Shown here piece by piece: positions 1 through 9,345 of a stretch of DNA of 64,000 nucleotides. Location of the stretch: positions 965,001 to 1,029,000 of the forward strand of contig NZ_CP068047.1 in NCBI RefSeq assembly GCF_016698645.1, written 5' to 3'. Position 1 is the first letter of the stretch, and each line of letters begins with the position of its first letter. Under the pieces are notes generated by a model, which searched no databases, was not told the origin of the DNA, and was given only the letters and a program-made list of their open reading frames with translations. The DNA comes from Devosia oryziradicis (GTDB lineage: Bacteria; Pseudomonadota; Alphaproteobacteria; Rhizobiales; Devosiaceae). Made by a program: the position numbers and the translations under genes.

Positions 1-1298
<1,298 letters not shown>

Positions 1299-1410
1299 TT
1301 AATCTATGTCCGCATAGGTTGTGGTGATCGGTTCAGAAGACACCAGATAACGCTTCTTGCATGGGAAAGCGTTGTCCTAACAACCAGAATTCACTCATAC
1401 GTTTTTCGCT

Positions 1411-1530
1411 GACCTTGTGGTTTTTGCGAGGAGCCCAAGACCCGATCCCATCCCGAACTCGACCGTCAAATTCCTCTGCGCCAATGGTACTAAGTCTCAA
1501 GGCTTGGGAGAGTAGGTCGCTGCAAGGTCT
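1411..1530 (+). rRNA. rrf: 5S ribosomal RNA
   Basis: A 120-nt RNA about 110 nt downstream of the 23S end. It shows the conserved loop segment GATCCCATCCCGAACTC, the 3' element GGGAGAGTAGGTCGC, and complementary ends (GACCTTG with CAAGGTC) that close helix I. No tRNA lies in the 23S-5S spacer. In many relatives tRNA-fMet follows 5S; here a terminator follows directly and the initiator tRNA sits 12 kb away. Ends are accurate to one or two bases. Confidence 0.93.
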
Positions 1531-1570
1531 GCCAAAAACGTATGATCTCTTTAGATGTCGAATGAAATTC

Positions 1571-1604
1571 AAAACCCCTCACCGGAAACGGTGGGGGGTT
1601 TTGT
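1571..1604 (+). terminator. Rho-independent terminator of the rRNA operon
   Basis: The inverted repeat AAAACCCC-TCACC / GGTG-GGGGTTTT around the loop GGAAAC is followed by T residues, about 40 nt after the 5S rRNA. It ends the rrn transcript before the MscS-family gene. Confidence 0.85.
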
Positions 1605-1762
1605 CGTTTCAAGCGCTGTCTGATGCGACTGGTAGTCCGGAGGAGGGTTGTCCGCAGGCGCCGCGGCGCTTGAACCTCCTTGTCGCCTCAGCGTATCCAC
1701 ATTCGACAGGCAGGTATCGTCCTCCGTTCACCCTCTCCCTGACGTTCGCCAGGTCTTTGCCA

Positions 1763-3925
1763 ATGCGTTTTCTATTCTTGCTGCTTCTGCTGGTGTTTCC
1801 GAACCTCGCCATCGCGCAAGCGTCTGGCGTTGCGGCAGAGCCGGCATCTGCCGAAAGCGCCAGCAGCGAGGCGAGCCTCGATGAGCTGATCCGCATCATC
1901 GAAAACGAGCAGACGCGCGCCGCCCTGATCGACCGACTGAAGCGCGCCAACCAGGAGACTGGCGTGCCCGCCGATGCGCCGCCCGACCTCAGCATTGTCA
2001 GGCAACTGGCCGAATATACGCGAGCGGCAGCCGAGGGAACCTCAGCGACCCTGAAAGCGCTGGGCCAGATGTTCGTCGATCTGCAGCAGGGGTTGAGTGG
2101 AACAATGGACGCCGATCTCGACGCCCTGCGAGACGCCGCGATCGGCGTCGTGCTGACGGCGGCCGGCCTCTTCGGCAGTTTTCTTGCCTTTCGCATCATC
2201 GTCTTGTGGGCGCAGGGGGTAATCGCCCGTCGTGCGGCAGGACGCGGCTGGATCCCGCGTCTCCTTGCGGCCATGGCCGCGGCGCTTGTGGACCTGGGGT
2301 CAGTGCTGCTGGCGTGGGCCGTCGGCAATGTCGTGGCGCTCCTGGTGGGGGCAACCGGGCGGATGGGCATCAATCAGTCTCTGCTGCTCAACGCCTTTCT
2401 CCTGGTCGAGCTCAGCAAGCTGGCCATGCGATCCATCCTCTCCCCGCGTTTCGAAGCGGTCAGACTGGTGCCGGTGGGGGACGGCAATGCGGCCTACTGG
2501 TATTTCTGGCTTGGCCGGATCATCTCGCTGATCGGCTACACGTTCCTGTTCGTGGCGCCCCTGCTGGCCGCAAACCTGTCGGTCGGCGCTGCCTCTGCCG
2601 CGCAAGTGCTGGTCATGGCGACGGCCGTCACCATTGGCATCGTCATCGTGCTGCAGAACAAGACCGACGTGCGGATCTGGTTGAGCGGCATTGCCGAGCG
2701 ACGCGGCCATGACGGAACGGGCCAGCTGCTGGTAGTGCTGGGACAATATTGGCACGTAGTGGCCATCGTCTACCTGATCACCCTCCTGGTGGTCTGGTTT
2801 GCCAATCCCGAGCAGGCGCTGCCTTTCATGCTGGGGGCGACCGTTCAGTCGGTCATCGCCATCCTTGTCGGCATCGTCATCGTGGGCTTCATCTCTCGTT
2901 TCGTCAGCGCTGGGTTGCGGCTGCCCGAGGACGTCAAGGCGCGGCTGCCCTTGCTCGAGGCACGACTGCAAGCGTTCGTGCCGACCGTGATGCAGGTGGT
3001 GCGCTGGGTGGTGATTGCGGGCGTACTGGCTGCCATTGCCCAGGCCTGGGCTCTGTTCGATTTCGTCGGTTGGATCGGCAGCGCAAGGGGACAGCAGGTG
3101 GCGGGCTCGGTCATTTCGGCTGCCCTGATCATCATGGTCTGCATGGTGCTGCATGTCGTGGTCGCCAGCTGGGTCGAGTATCGGCTCAATACCAGCATCG
3201 GCAAGACGCCGACGGCGCGCGAGAAGACGTTGCTCAACCTGTTCAAGAACGCCTTTACCATCGCCCTGGTGGTGTTCGGGCTGATGCTGGCGCTGGCCCA
3301 GATCGGGGTGAATATCGCACCGCTCCTGGCCGGTGCAGGGGTGATCGGTCTTGCCATCGGTTTCGGCGCGCAGAAGCTGGTGCAGGACATCATCACCGGC
3401 ATCTTCATCCAGTTCGAAAACATCATGAACGAGGGTGATGTCGTGGAAGCGGCCGGGCGCTCGGGCGTGGTAGAGAAGCTCACCATCCGGTCGGTCACAA
3501 TCCGGGACATGAGCGGCACGGTGCACCTGATCCCCTTCTCGTCGGTCGACCAGGTCAGCAACATGGTCCGCGGCTTCTCGTTCTACGTGGCCGAGTTCGA
3601 AGTGGCGCGAGACAGCGACATCGAGACGGTCAAGCAGACCATGCGCGATGCCTTCGCGCAGGTCATGGCAATCTCCGAACACCGGGACGTCATTCTCGAT
3701 GACCTGGACCTGCAGGGGCTGATCGCCATCACGCCGGCTTCCATGAGCCTGCGCGCGCGCATCAAGACGCTGGCCGGCAAGCAGTGGGGTGCGGGGCGGC
3801 TTTATAGCGAGCTGGTGATGCGGCTGTTCGACGAGCGCGGCATCCAGACGCCCACGCCCCGGGTGAGCTATGTGCCGGGCAAGGGCGGCAACCTGTTGCC
3901 GGCTGCGGGCGAGGAGCCGGCCTGA
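1763..3925 (+). CDS. MscS-family mechanosensitive ion channel, large form
   Basis: A 720-residue inner-membrane channel that would release solutes on hypo-osmotic shock. The start is the ATG directly followed by a hydrophobic signal peptide (about 1-24, ending IAIAQA); the frame is open further upstream only through the 5S terminator. A periplasmic alpha-helical part is followed by many membrane helices from about residue 130. The MscS pore-lining helix has the Gly/Ala pattern GLAIGFGAQKLVQD near residue 528, followed by the beta domain (EGDVVEAAGRSGVVE) and a C-terminal alpha/beta domain. At 720 residues it belongs to the long MscS group (YbdG/YjeP/MscK-like) rather than the 286-residue E. 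coli MscS. It stands alone between the rRNA operon and a transglycosylase gene. Confidence 0.9.
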   Translation: MRFLFLLLLLVFPNLAIAQASGVAAEPASAESASSEASLDELIRIIENEQTRAALIDRLKRANQETGVPADAPPDLSIVRQLAEYTRAAAEGTSATLKALGQMFVDLQQGLSGTMDADLDALRDAAIGVVLTAAGLFGSFLAFRIIVLWAQGVIARRAAGRGWIPRLLAAMAAALVDLGSVLLAWAVGNVVALLVGATGRMGINQSLLLNAFLLVELSKLAMRSILSPRFEAVRLVPVGDGNAAYWYFWLGRIISLIGYTFLFVAPLLAANLSVGAASAAQVLVMATAVTIGIVIVLQNKTDVRIWLSGIAERRGHDGTGQLLVVLGQYWHVVAIVYLITLLVVWFANPEQALPFMLGATVQSVIAILVGIVIVGFISRFVSAGLRLPEDVKARLPLLEARLQAFVPTVMQVVRWVVIAGVLAAIAQAWALFDFVGWIGSARGQQVAGSVISAALIIMVCMVLHVVVASWVEYRLNTSIGKTPTAREKTLLNLFKNAFTIALVVFGLMLALAQIGVNIAPLLAGAGVIGLAIGFGAQKLVQDIITGIFIQFENIMNEGDVVEAAGRSGVVEKLTIRSVTIRDMSGTVHLIPFSSVDQVSNMVRGFSFYVAEFEVARDSDIETVKQTMRDAFAQVMAISEHRDVILDDLDLQGLIAITPASMSLRARIKTLAGKQWGAGRLYSELVMRLFDERGIQTPTPRVSYVPGKGGNLLPAAGEEPA

Positions 3926-4056
3926 CCGTTTCGTGATCGTGGCGGGTGTTTGCCTTAAGTCGATCTTAATTTGGTGGGTTAAAATAGTGATACGCGCCCG
4001 TTGCGGCACAGCCGGCGCGCCGTGACTTCTGTTGTTTGCGTATCACGAGGCCCGTC

Positions 4057-5274
4057 ATGTTGCATTCGAACGGCAGGACTATTGCCCCACTCCGTCACCT
4101 CCTGGCGCTGGCGACTGCTGCCGCGCTGAGTTGTTCTATGGTCGCTCCGAGCCTGGCCAACAGCGCCGATTTCGTCCGGGGGCTTTGGCCGCAGGCCGAG
4201 GCACGCGGCGTCAGTCGCGCCGCATTCGAGGCGGCGTTTTCGGGCTACAACTACATCCCCAAGGTAATGGAGCTGACCCGCAAGCAGCCCGAATTCTCGC
4301 AGACGGTGCAGCAATATCTCGACAAGCGGGTGACGGCGGCGCAGGCCCAGAAGGGCCAGGCCATGCGCGCGGAATGGAACCAGACCCTGACCGGATCGCA
4401 GCAGCGCTGGGGCGTGCAGCCCGAATTCGTGCTGGCCATCTGGGGCATGGAAACCAATTTCGGCGGCTTCATGGGCGGCGAGAACACCATCCATGCGCTC
4501 GCCACCCTCACCGAGGGCGGCTATCGCCCAGACTTTTTCCGCGAGGAGCTGCTGACGGCCCTGCGGATCGTTTCGGATGGGCATGTCAGCGCCGGCAACA
4601 TGACCGGGTCCTGGGCCGGCGCCATGGGTCATACCCAATTCATGCCATCGAGCTTCATGCGTTATGCGGTCGACTATAATGGCGATGGCCGCAAGGATAT
4701 CTGGAACTCGGTGCAGGATGCGCTGGGCTCGACGGCGAACTATCTCAACAATTTCGGCTGGCGCCCCGGCGAAACCTGGGGCTACGAGATCAAGCTGCCT
4801 TCAGGCTTCAATTTCGCTGCGGCCCGCCAGCTCGAGCGCGCACCGCTCAGCCAGTGGCAGGCCATGGGCATCCAGCGCGTATCCGGCAAGCCGTTCCCGC
4901 GGCCGACCGACATGGCGCGGCTCTATATGCCGGCAGGAGCCAATGGTCCCGCCTTCCTGCTGCTGCCTAACTTTGATGTGATCAAGCGCTACAACAATTC
5001 GGACAGCTATGCGCTGGCGGTCGGGCACCTGGCCGACCGCATCATTGGTGGCGGCAGTTTTGCGACGCCATGGCCGGCTGGCGACTATGCGCTCAACAAG
5101 GCGCAACGGGCGGAATTGCAGACGCTGCTCGCGCGGGCCGGATATGACGTGGGCTCGCCCGACGGCGTTGTCGGGCCCAAGACCCGCGCGGCGGTGCTGG
5201 CTTACCAGAACCAAGCTGGCCTCCCGGCGGACGGATACATTTCCGGACGCCTGCTCGAGGCGCTCAAGCGTTAA
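4057..5274 (+). CDS. Lytic murein transglycosylase (MltB/SLT_2 type) with C-terminal peptidoglycan-binding domain
   Basis: A 405-residue periplasmic enzyme predicted to cleave glycan strands of murein to 1,6-anhydro products. The ATG at 4057 is preceded by ACGAGG; an in-frame TTG at 4036 is a weaker alternative. A signal peptide (about 1-36, ending SLANS) leads into the SLT_2 domain (about 37-330) with the catalytic Glu132 in IWGMETNFGG. The PG_binding_1 repeat (about 345-405) contains SPDGVVGPKTRAAV. It is a paralog of the gene at 50633-51841, which has the same domain order. Confidence 0.93.
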   Translation: MLHSNGRTIAPLRHLLALATAAALSCSMVAPSLANSADFVRGLWPQAEARGVSRAAFEAAFSGYNYIPKVMELTRKQPEFSQTVQQYLDKRVTAAQAQKGQAMRAEWNQTLTGSQQRWGVQPEFVLAIWGMETNFGGFMGGENTIHALATLTEGGYRPDFFREELLTALRIVSDGHVSAGNMTGSWAGAMGHTQFMPSSFMRYAVDYNGDGRKDIWNSVQDALGSTANYLNNFGWRPGETWGYEIKLPSGFNFAAARQLERAPLSQWQAMGIQRVSGKPFPRPTDMARLYMPAGANGPAFLLLPNFDVIKRYNNSDSYALAVGHLADRIIGGGSFATPWPAGDYALNKAQRAELQTLLARAGYDVGSPDGVVGPKTRAAVLAYQNQAGLPADGYISGRLLEALKR

Positions 5275-5402
5275 CCCGTCGTTAACGGTTTGGGAGCAGT
5301 TTTATCGGGCTTAAGTAGAGGGCAGGCCTGTCTCCAACCATTGTGAGGCGCCTGCCCTCGCCCATTCCGCCACCCGGCACCAGCCACAAAATCCCCTGCT
5401 TT

Positions 5403-5430
5403 GGCCGCTAACAAGCGGCCTTTCCCCTTT
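5403..5430 (+). terminator. Hairpin with T-rich tail, probable terminator of the transglycosylase gene
   Basis: GGCCGCT-AACA-AGCGGCC is a perfect 7-bp stem followed by TTTCCCCTTT. It lies 128 nt after the transglycosylase stop and only about 10 nt before the esterase start, so it could also act as an attenuator of the esterase gene. Confidence 0.5.
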
Positions 5431-5439
5431 GAATTGTCC

Positions 5440-6459
5440 ATGCCCATGCCCTCTTCCTTCACGCCCTCCCGCCGCGCCGTCATAGCGGGCCTGCTTGCCA
5501 GCGTGGTCCTGCCGGGAACGGCAGCCCACGCGGTATCCATCATGGATCCGTTCAATCTGCCGGCAGCGATGGATGGTGGCACGGCCAAGGTGGTCACCGA
5601 CGCCGCCTATGGCGACGGGCCGCGGCACAAGCTCGACGTCTATGCCCCCACCGAGATCGGCGCGCTGGCGCCCGTGGTGTTCTTCATCTATGGCGGCGGC
5701 TGGAGCCGAGGCGAGAAGTACGAATATCAATTCGTCGGGCAGGCGCTTGCGTCGCGCGGCTTCATCGTCGTCATTGCGGACTATCGGCTCTATCCCGAAG
5801 TGTCCTACCCAGACTTCCTCTATGACAGTGCGGCTGCGCTGGGCTGGGTGCAGGACAATATCGCGACCTATGGCGGCGACCCCAACCGGCTGTTTCTGGC
5901 TGGCCACTCGGCCGGCGCCTATAATGCGGTGATGCTGGCGCTCGACCCGTCGTTCCTGCGCGAATTCGGCGTCACCATGCCCATCCATGGCGTTGCTGCC
6001 CTCTCGGGGCCGTTCGACTTCTACCCGTTCGAATATAACGAAGTGCGCGACGTGTTCGGCAAGGCACCCAATCCGGAAGGCACGCAGCCGATTTCCCTGG
6101 TGACGAGCGAAGCGCCGCCCATGTACCTGGCGACCGGCACGACCGACCCGATCGTACGCATGCAGAACACCGAGCGGTTTGCCCAGAAGCTCAAGGATAG
6201 CGGTGTCTGGGTGACGACGCGCTACTACGAAGGCTTTGGTCACATGGAGCCGGTGCTGGCGATCGGCGCCCTCTGGCGCTGGCGCATGCCCGTGCTCGAC
6301 GACATGGTGGCCTTTTTCCAGATGTTCGGGGCGTTTCCGAGCGGAGTGCCATATGTCGCGGTAGCGCCGGAGCCGCCGGAGCAGTTGCCTGACGCAGTGG
6401 CGCCGATGGACCAGATCGTCCAACAGATGAACGCGATGTTCCAGCCGATCGAGAATTAG
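5440..6459 (+). CDS. Secreted alpha/beta hydrolase (carboxylesterase-like)
   Basis: A 339-residue esterase/lipase-like hydrolase. The N-terminus carries a twin-arginine type signal (SRRAVIAG, Arg11-Arg12) with cleavage expected after TAAHA, so it is probably exported. The oxyanion-hole motif YGGGW is near residue 84-88, the nucleophile Ser157 lies in GHSAGAYNA, and the acid (TGTTDPIV) and histidine (GFGHMEP) follow in the expected order. The natural substrate cannot be told from sequence. The gene at 9346-10158 is a paralog without the signal peptide; the two share YPxFLxD and GHSAGAYNAxMLALDP. A hairpin directly before the start suggests an independent promoter or attenuation. Confidence 0.87.
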   Translation: MPMPSSFTPSRRAVIAGLLASVVLPGTAAHAVSIMDPFNLPAAMDGGTAKVVTDAAYGDGPRHKLDVYAPTEIGALAPVVFFIYGGGWSRGEKYEYQFVGQALASRGFIVVIADYRLYPEVSYPDFLYDSAAALGWVQDNIATYGGDPNRLFLAGHSAGAYNAVMLALDPSFLREFGVTMPIHGVAALSGPFDFYPFEYNEVRDVFGKAPNPEGTQPISLVTSEAPPMYLATGTTDPIVRMQNTERFAQKLKDSGVWVTTRYYEGFGHMEPVLAIGALWRWRMPVLDDMVAFFQMFGAFPSGVPYVAVAPEPPEQLPDAVAPMDQIVQQMNAMFQPIEN

Positions 6460-6486
6460 GCGGCTATCGCAGAATCGATCAGTAGA

Positions 6487-6564
6487 CCTCATCCTGAGCT
6501 TGTCGAAGGACGAGGTCGTGGCACATCGCGGCACGCCTCGTGGTTCGACAAGCTCACCATGAGG
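6487..6564 (+). repeat. Intergenic palindromic repeat unit, copy A
   Basis: Two 29-nt arms (6487-6515 and 6536-6564) are inverted copies of each other except for two dinucleotides (CC against GG at arm positions 7-8, GG against CC at 22-23), separated by a 20-nt spacer. The first arm contains the core CTGAGCTTGTCGAAGG. An inverted second copy lies at 24380-24467. The right arm ends 16 nt before the start of the nucleotidyltransferase gene. The core is of a type seen repeatedly in intergenic regions of many environmental proteobacteria. Confidence 0.9.
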
Positions 6565-6579
6565 GCTACTGGGAAACCG

Positions 6580-7182
6580 ATGACCGACCACCTCCGATTC
6601 TCCGGCGCCGCCGGCGCGGCCCAGCGCGCGGCGCTCGAAGCCATCATCCTGGCGGAACCGACGCTGGTGCGCCTGCTGACCACGATCAGGGACCTCGAAC
6701 TTCCCGACGCCTGGCTGGTATCCGGCGCGATCTATAATTGCGTGTGGAACAGCCTGACCGAGCGGCCGGCGCTGCACGGCGTCAACGATATCGATGTGAT
6801 CTATTTCGACCCGGATTTGTCGTGGGAAGCGGAAGATCGCATCATCAAAACCCTCCACGAGGCCCTGGGCACGATGCCGGTTCCGGTGCAGGCGCGCAAC
6901 CAGGCGCGCGTACATTTGTGGTTTGAGCAGAAGTTCGGCTTTCCATTCGCTCCACTCGCATCGGCGCGCGAAAGCCTGCTGCGCTACGCGTCCAAGACCC
7001 ATGCGGTGGCGGCACGGCTTGAGCGCGACGATACAATGACGATCGACGCGCCCTTTGGCCTTGAAGACCTGTTCGCCTTCCGGGTTACGCCCAATCCGGT
7101 TGCCGACAACAGGCAGACGCATGAGATCAAGGGCGCACGCATCAAGTCGGTCTGGCCGGAAGTAACGATCGTGCCCTGGTGA
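6580..7182 (+). CDS. Nucleotidyltransferase-fold protein (NTP_transf_6 / DUF925 family)
   Basis: A 200-residue cytosolic protein. The family hallmark is visible: WLVSGAIYNCVWN near residues 45-57, then NDIDVIYFD with the paired metal-binding acids Asp70 and Asp72. The conserved middle (ARVHLWFEQKFG) and C-terminal DAPFGLEDLFAFRVTP also match this family, which has a nucleotidyltransferase fold but no established substrate. The ATG at 6580 is preferred over 6559 because the latter lies inside the palindromic repeat. The ribosome-binding site is weak (TACTGGG). Confidence 0.85.
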   Translation: MTDHLRFSGAAGAAQRAALEAIILAEPTLVRLLTTIRDLELPDAWLVSGAIYNCVWNSLTERPALHGVNDIDVIYFDPDLSWEAEDRIIKTLHEALGTMPVPVQARNQARVHLWFEQKFGFPFAPLASARESLLRYASKTHAVAARLERDDTMTIDAPFGLEDLFAFRVTPNPVADNRQTHEIKGARIKSVWPEVTIVPW

Positions 7183-7185
7183 TGG

Positions 7186-7596
7186 CTAGATCGGGTCGAT
7201 CCTGACCGAATCCGCCGACCGCCGCGCCGGGCCGTGAAAGACCGCCTCGACATTGTTGCCATCCGGATCAAGCACGAAGGCGCCGTAATAGCCGGGATGA
7301 TAGTCGCGTTCCCCCGGCTTGCCGTTATCGGTACCGCCCGCGGCGACGGCTGCCTTGTGGAAAGCGTCGACCATGTCCCGGTCCCTGGCCTGGAAAGCCA
7401 GGTGGACATGAGTGGGGGTGGTGCGGGCATCGGCTGCATCGACGAACAGTTCGTCGACCTGGAACCAACCCTGCCCCTGCTGCTCGATGCGCACGTCCAG
7501 CGCCGCCAGCACCTTTTCATAGAAATAGCGCGTCGCACTGAAATTGCGCGCCCGCAGATGGATGTGGTCGATGAGGCGGCCAGTGTGCCAGGTCAT
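7186..7596 (-). CDS. VOC-superfamily (glyoxalase-fold) protein
   Basis: A 136-residue protein of the vicinal oxygen chelate superfamily. It shows the N-terminal DHIHLRARN metal-ligand strand, a central THVHLAFQA strand and the C-terminal GAFVLDPDGNNVEAV with the glutamate ligand. Members include glyoxalases, dioxygenases and antibiotic-resistance proteins; nothing here tells which. It converges with the nucleotidyltransferase gene (3-nt gap). A different VOC protein lies at 7896-8264; the two share only the fold. Confidence 0.85.
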   Translation of the reverse strand: MTWHTGRLIDHIHLRARNFSATRYFYEKVLAALDVRIEQQGQGWFQVDELFVDAADARTTPTHVHLAFQARDRDMVDAFHKAAVAAGGTDNGKPGERDYHPGYYGAFVLDPDGNNVEAVFHGPARRSADSVRIDPI

Positions 7597-7699
7597 GTTG
7601 TCGCGCAGCCCCGCTGCGTCTCCCTTGATTGGCCGGCGCGCGCCGTGTAGGAAGCGCGCGCTAGCCGAAAAGCAAAGCCGGTATGGTAAGTCCGGTGTC

Positions 7700-7860
7700 T
7701 ACCGATCCCATCGGGATCTGTCCCGCGTCGTAGACGCGAAGGACCCACGGCAAGTTCGTCCTGGAATGTTTCCGGGATGGTCTTGCTTGTCGAGGTCCCG
7801 ATGTCCCGCTCTTCCATTGGTGAAAATCGTGCGCGCGCACCGCCAGGGTGCCCTTGCGCT
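7700..7860 (+). other. Structured intergenic region, candidate non-coding RNA or leader
   Basis: The roughly 300-base gap between two divergent VOC genes (7597-7895) has no convincing gene but holds a series of hairpins. GATCCC-ATC-GGGATC is at 7704-7718 and CGCGTC-GTA-GACGCG at 7724-7738. A longer imperfect hairpin, closed by GGACC (7741-7745) with GGTCC (7794-7798), has inner stems GGCAAG/CTTGCT and TCC-GGAA/TTCC-GGA. Another stem, GCACC/GGGTGC, lies near 7836-7851. It could be an RNA or the leader of the VOC gene at 7896. It does not carry the SRP-RNA loop signature. Strand and ends are guesses. Confidence 0.35.
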
Positions 7861-7895
7861 TGTCATCACACCAGAAAACTCAACCGAGACACAAC

Positions 7896-8264
7896 ATGAA
7901 ACTCAATCACGCCAACCTGGCAGTGGTCGATGTCGGCGCCACCATTGCGTTCTTCGAGCGCTTTCTTGGCTTCACCGTCCTCACCAATCGCAACGATGCC
8001 TTCGCTGTCCTCGATGACGGCCACGGCTTCGTCTTCAACCTGGTGGTTCCGGCCAAGGGCGAGGTCATCGCCTATTCCCGCAACTTTCACCTGGGCTTTT
8101 TCGTCGCCGACGAGGCGGCGGTGCGCGACAAGCATGCTGAACTGATCGCTGCCGGCGTCGAAGCCGGGGGCATCCAGTTCTACAAGCGCGGCACGACCGG
8201 CAGCGTCGGCTTTTACTGCATGACGCCGGGTGGCTTTCTCATCGAGGTCGCCGCCAACCTCTAG
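7896..8264 (+). CDS. VOC-superfamily (glyoxalase-fold) protein
   Basis: A 122-residue protein with the glyoxalase/bleomycin-resistance fold: KLNHANLAVVD at the start, the FFERFLGF helix, and the C-terminal MTPGGFLIEV strand with a glutamate ligand position. The ATG at 7896 is chosen because the family N-terminal strand begins immediately after it; an upstream in-frame GTG at 7848 would add unrelated sequence. No strong ribosome-binding site is visible (CCGAGAC). The metal and substrate are unknown. Confidence 0.82.
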   Translation: MKLNHANLAVVDVGATIAFFERFLGFTVLTNRNDAFAVLDDGHGFVFNLVVPAKGEVIAYSRNFHLGFFVADEAAVRDKHAELIAAGVEAGGIQFYKRGTTGSVGFYCMTPGGFLIEVAANL

Positions 8265-8278
8265 CGCAAAAACCGAAT

Positions 8279-8299
8279 CGCCCGGTCGATGACCGGGCG
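8279..8299. terminator. Hairpin between convergent VOC and bfr genes
   Basis: CGCCCGGTC-GAT-GACCGGGCG is a perfect 9-bp stem with a 3-nt loop. Read on the minus strand it is followed within a few bases by a run of five T, so it should terminate bfr; it can also block read-through from the VOC gene. Confidence 0.75.
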
Positions 8300-8322
8300 G
8301 TTCAAGGCAATTGGATATTGGC

Positions 8323-8808
8323 TTATTCGGCTTCGTCGGCCGAGGCCGAATTGAGCTGGCCGTATTTTTCTTCGCCGATCTTGGCGAGCAGATCGAGCTG
8401 GGTTTCAAGGAAGTCGATGTGACCTTCCTCGTCGGTCAGCAGGGCCTCGAACAGGTTCTTGGAAACGTAGTCGCCCAGCTCTTCGCACAGTTCGCGGCTG
8501 GCCTTATAGGCCGCGCGGGCGTCGTATTCGCCGGCAAGGTCGGCTTCGAGCACTTCCTTGATGGTCTGGCCGATTCGCAGCGGCGCGACGCGCTGCAGGT
8601 TCGGGTGGCCTTCCAGGAAGATGATGCGCTCGATCAGCCGGTCGGCATGATGCATTTCTTCAATGGATTCGGCGCGTTCCTTGGAGGCCAGCTTCTTGTA
8701 GCCCCAGTCGTCGAGAAGACGATAATGGACCCAATACTGGTTGACCGCACCCAGTTCGAGGAAGAGGGCCTCGTTAAGCCGCTCGATGACCTGTGCTTCG
8801 CCTTTCAC
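8323..8808 (-). CDS. bfr: Bacterioferritin
   Basis: A 161-residue ferritin-like iron-storage subunit that would form a 24-mer with haem and di-iron ferroxidase centres. Family blocks are very clear: [31 protein letters not shown] with the Glu and His ligands, and [16 protein letters not shown]. The start is the GTG at 8808, preceded by GGAG six bases upstream and giving the canonical MKGEAQVI N-terminus. The frame is open further upstream but without family similarity. It overlaps the end of bfd by 35 nt, which suggests translational coupling. Confidence 0.95.
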   Translation of the reverse strand: MKGEAQVIERLNEALFLELGAVNQYWVHYRLLDDWGYKKLASKERAESIEEMHHADRLIERIIFLEGHPNLQRVAPLRIGQTIKEVLEADLAGEYDARAAYKASRELCEELGDYVSKNLFEALLTDEEGHIDFLETQLDLLAKIGEEKYGQLNSASADEAE

Positions 8809-9085
8809 GACGTACTCCACTCCGTTGCTGCTTGAGCTTTTCGAGCCCGGTCGGAAGCGAAACGACGTCGCCAGACTGTTGGGCTTGCTGCGCGTGGTAG
8901 TTTTCGGTGACGCGGACGATAATGTCCACCACATTCGGCACGCAGCCGCTGCATTTGGCGCGACGATTGAGCTCGGAATAAACCTTGGCCGGGACCACGA
9001 GCTGCCACGGATCAGCACGGAGCAGGTCGAGGACGATATCCTCGATCTCCTTTGAGGTGATCATGTTGCACTGGCAGACGAGCAT
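8774..9085 (-). CDS. bfd: Bacterioferritin-associated ferredoxin-like protein
   Basis: A 103-residue [2Fe-2S] protein that in known systems docks on bacterioferritin and donates electrons to release stored iron. The four cluster cysteines are present as C-x-C (LVCQC, residues 4 and 6) and C-x-x-C (AKCSGC) about 35 residues later, followed by NVVDIIV. It is longer than typical Bfd (about 64-75 residues); the extra C-terminal tail runs 35 nt into bfr. The ATG at 9085 gives the usual MLVCQC start, although no strong ribosome-binding site precedes it. Confidence 0.88.
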   Translation of the reverse strand: MLVCQCNMITSKEIEDIVLDLLRADPWQLVVPAKVYSELNRRAKCSGCVPNVVDIIVRVTENYHAQQAQQSGDVVSLPTGLEKLKQQRSGVRRERRSTGHRAA

Positions 9086-9162
9086 GGTGGCACGAGAGGC
9101 AGGTGGAGTTTGCGGGCGCATAAAGCGACCCGATTAGCTGAATGTCAAGGTCAAGTAATGTC

Positions 9163-9180
9163 GCATCACTAACGTGATGC
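9163..9180. promoter_or_regulatory. Perfect inverted repeat upstream of bfd-bfr
   Basis: GCATCAC-TAAC-GTGATGC has 7-bp perfect arms and lies 78 nt upstream of the bfd start. It is well placed for an operator controlling iron-storage genes, but it does not match a motif I can name, and a short hairpin role is equally possible. Confidence 0.4.
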
Positions 9181-9345
9181 GCCATCCCCTGGCCGCGCTG
9201 CGGCTTTGCCGCGCTTGCGGTCAAGCGTGCCCCGCTGACCGCGCTTGTAGTTCCAATAGATCGCGTCCCGGTGGGCTTGACCCGGTGCCGGGAAGCGAAA
9301 CATTTGTGTGGGTTCGCGCGTAACTAGGGCGAACGCGGAACTTTC

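Noticed and set aside
1361..1762. Upstream extension of the MscS-family frame through 5S rRNA and the terminator
   Set aside because: It would translate rRNA and a terminator hairpin; the signal peptide begins at the ATG at 1763.
2300..4009. 569-codon minus-strand frame opposite the MscS gene
   Set aside because: High-GC third-position bias creates long antisense frames; the sequence is rich in His/Arg/Asp without motifs.
5311..7122. 603-codon minus-strand frame over the esterase and nucleotidyltransferase genes
   Set aside because: It runs through palindromic repeat A (giving the typical spurious SSFDKLRM string) and opposes two well-supported genes.
7741..7798. Signal recognition particle RNA in the structured gap
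   Set aside because: The conserved GGAAGCAGCC-type apical loop of SRP RNA is absent; the hairpin has a different loop.
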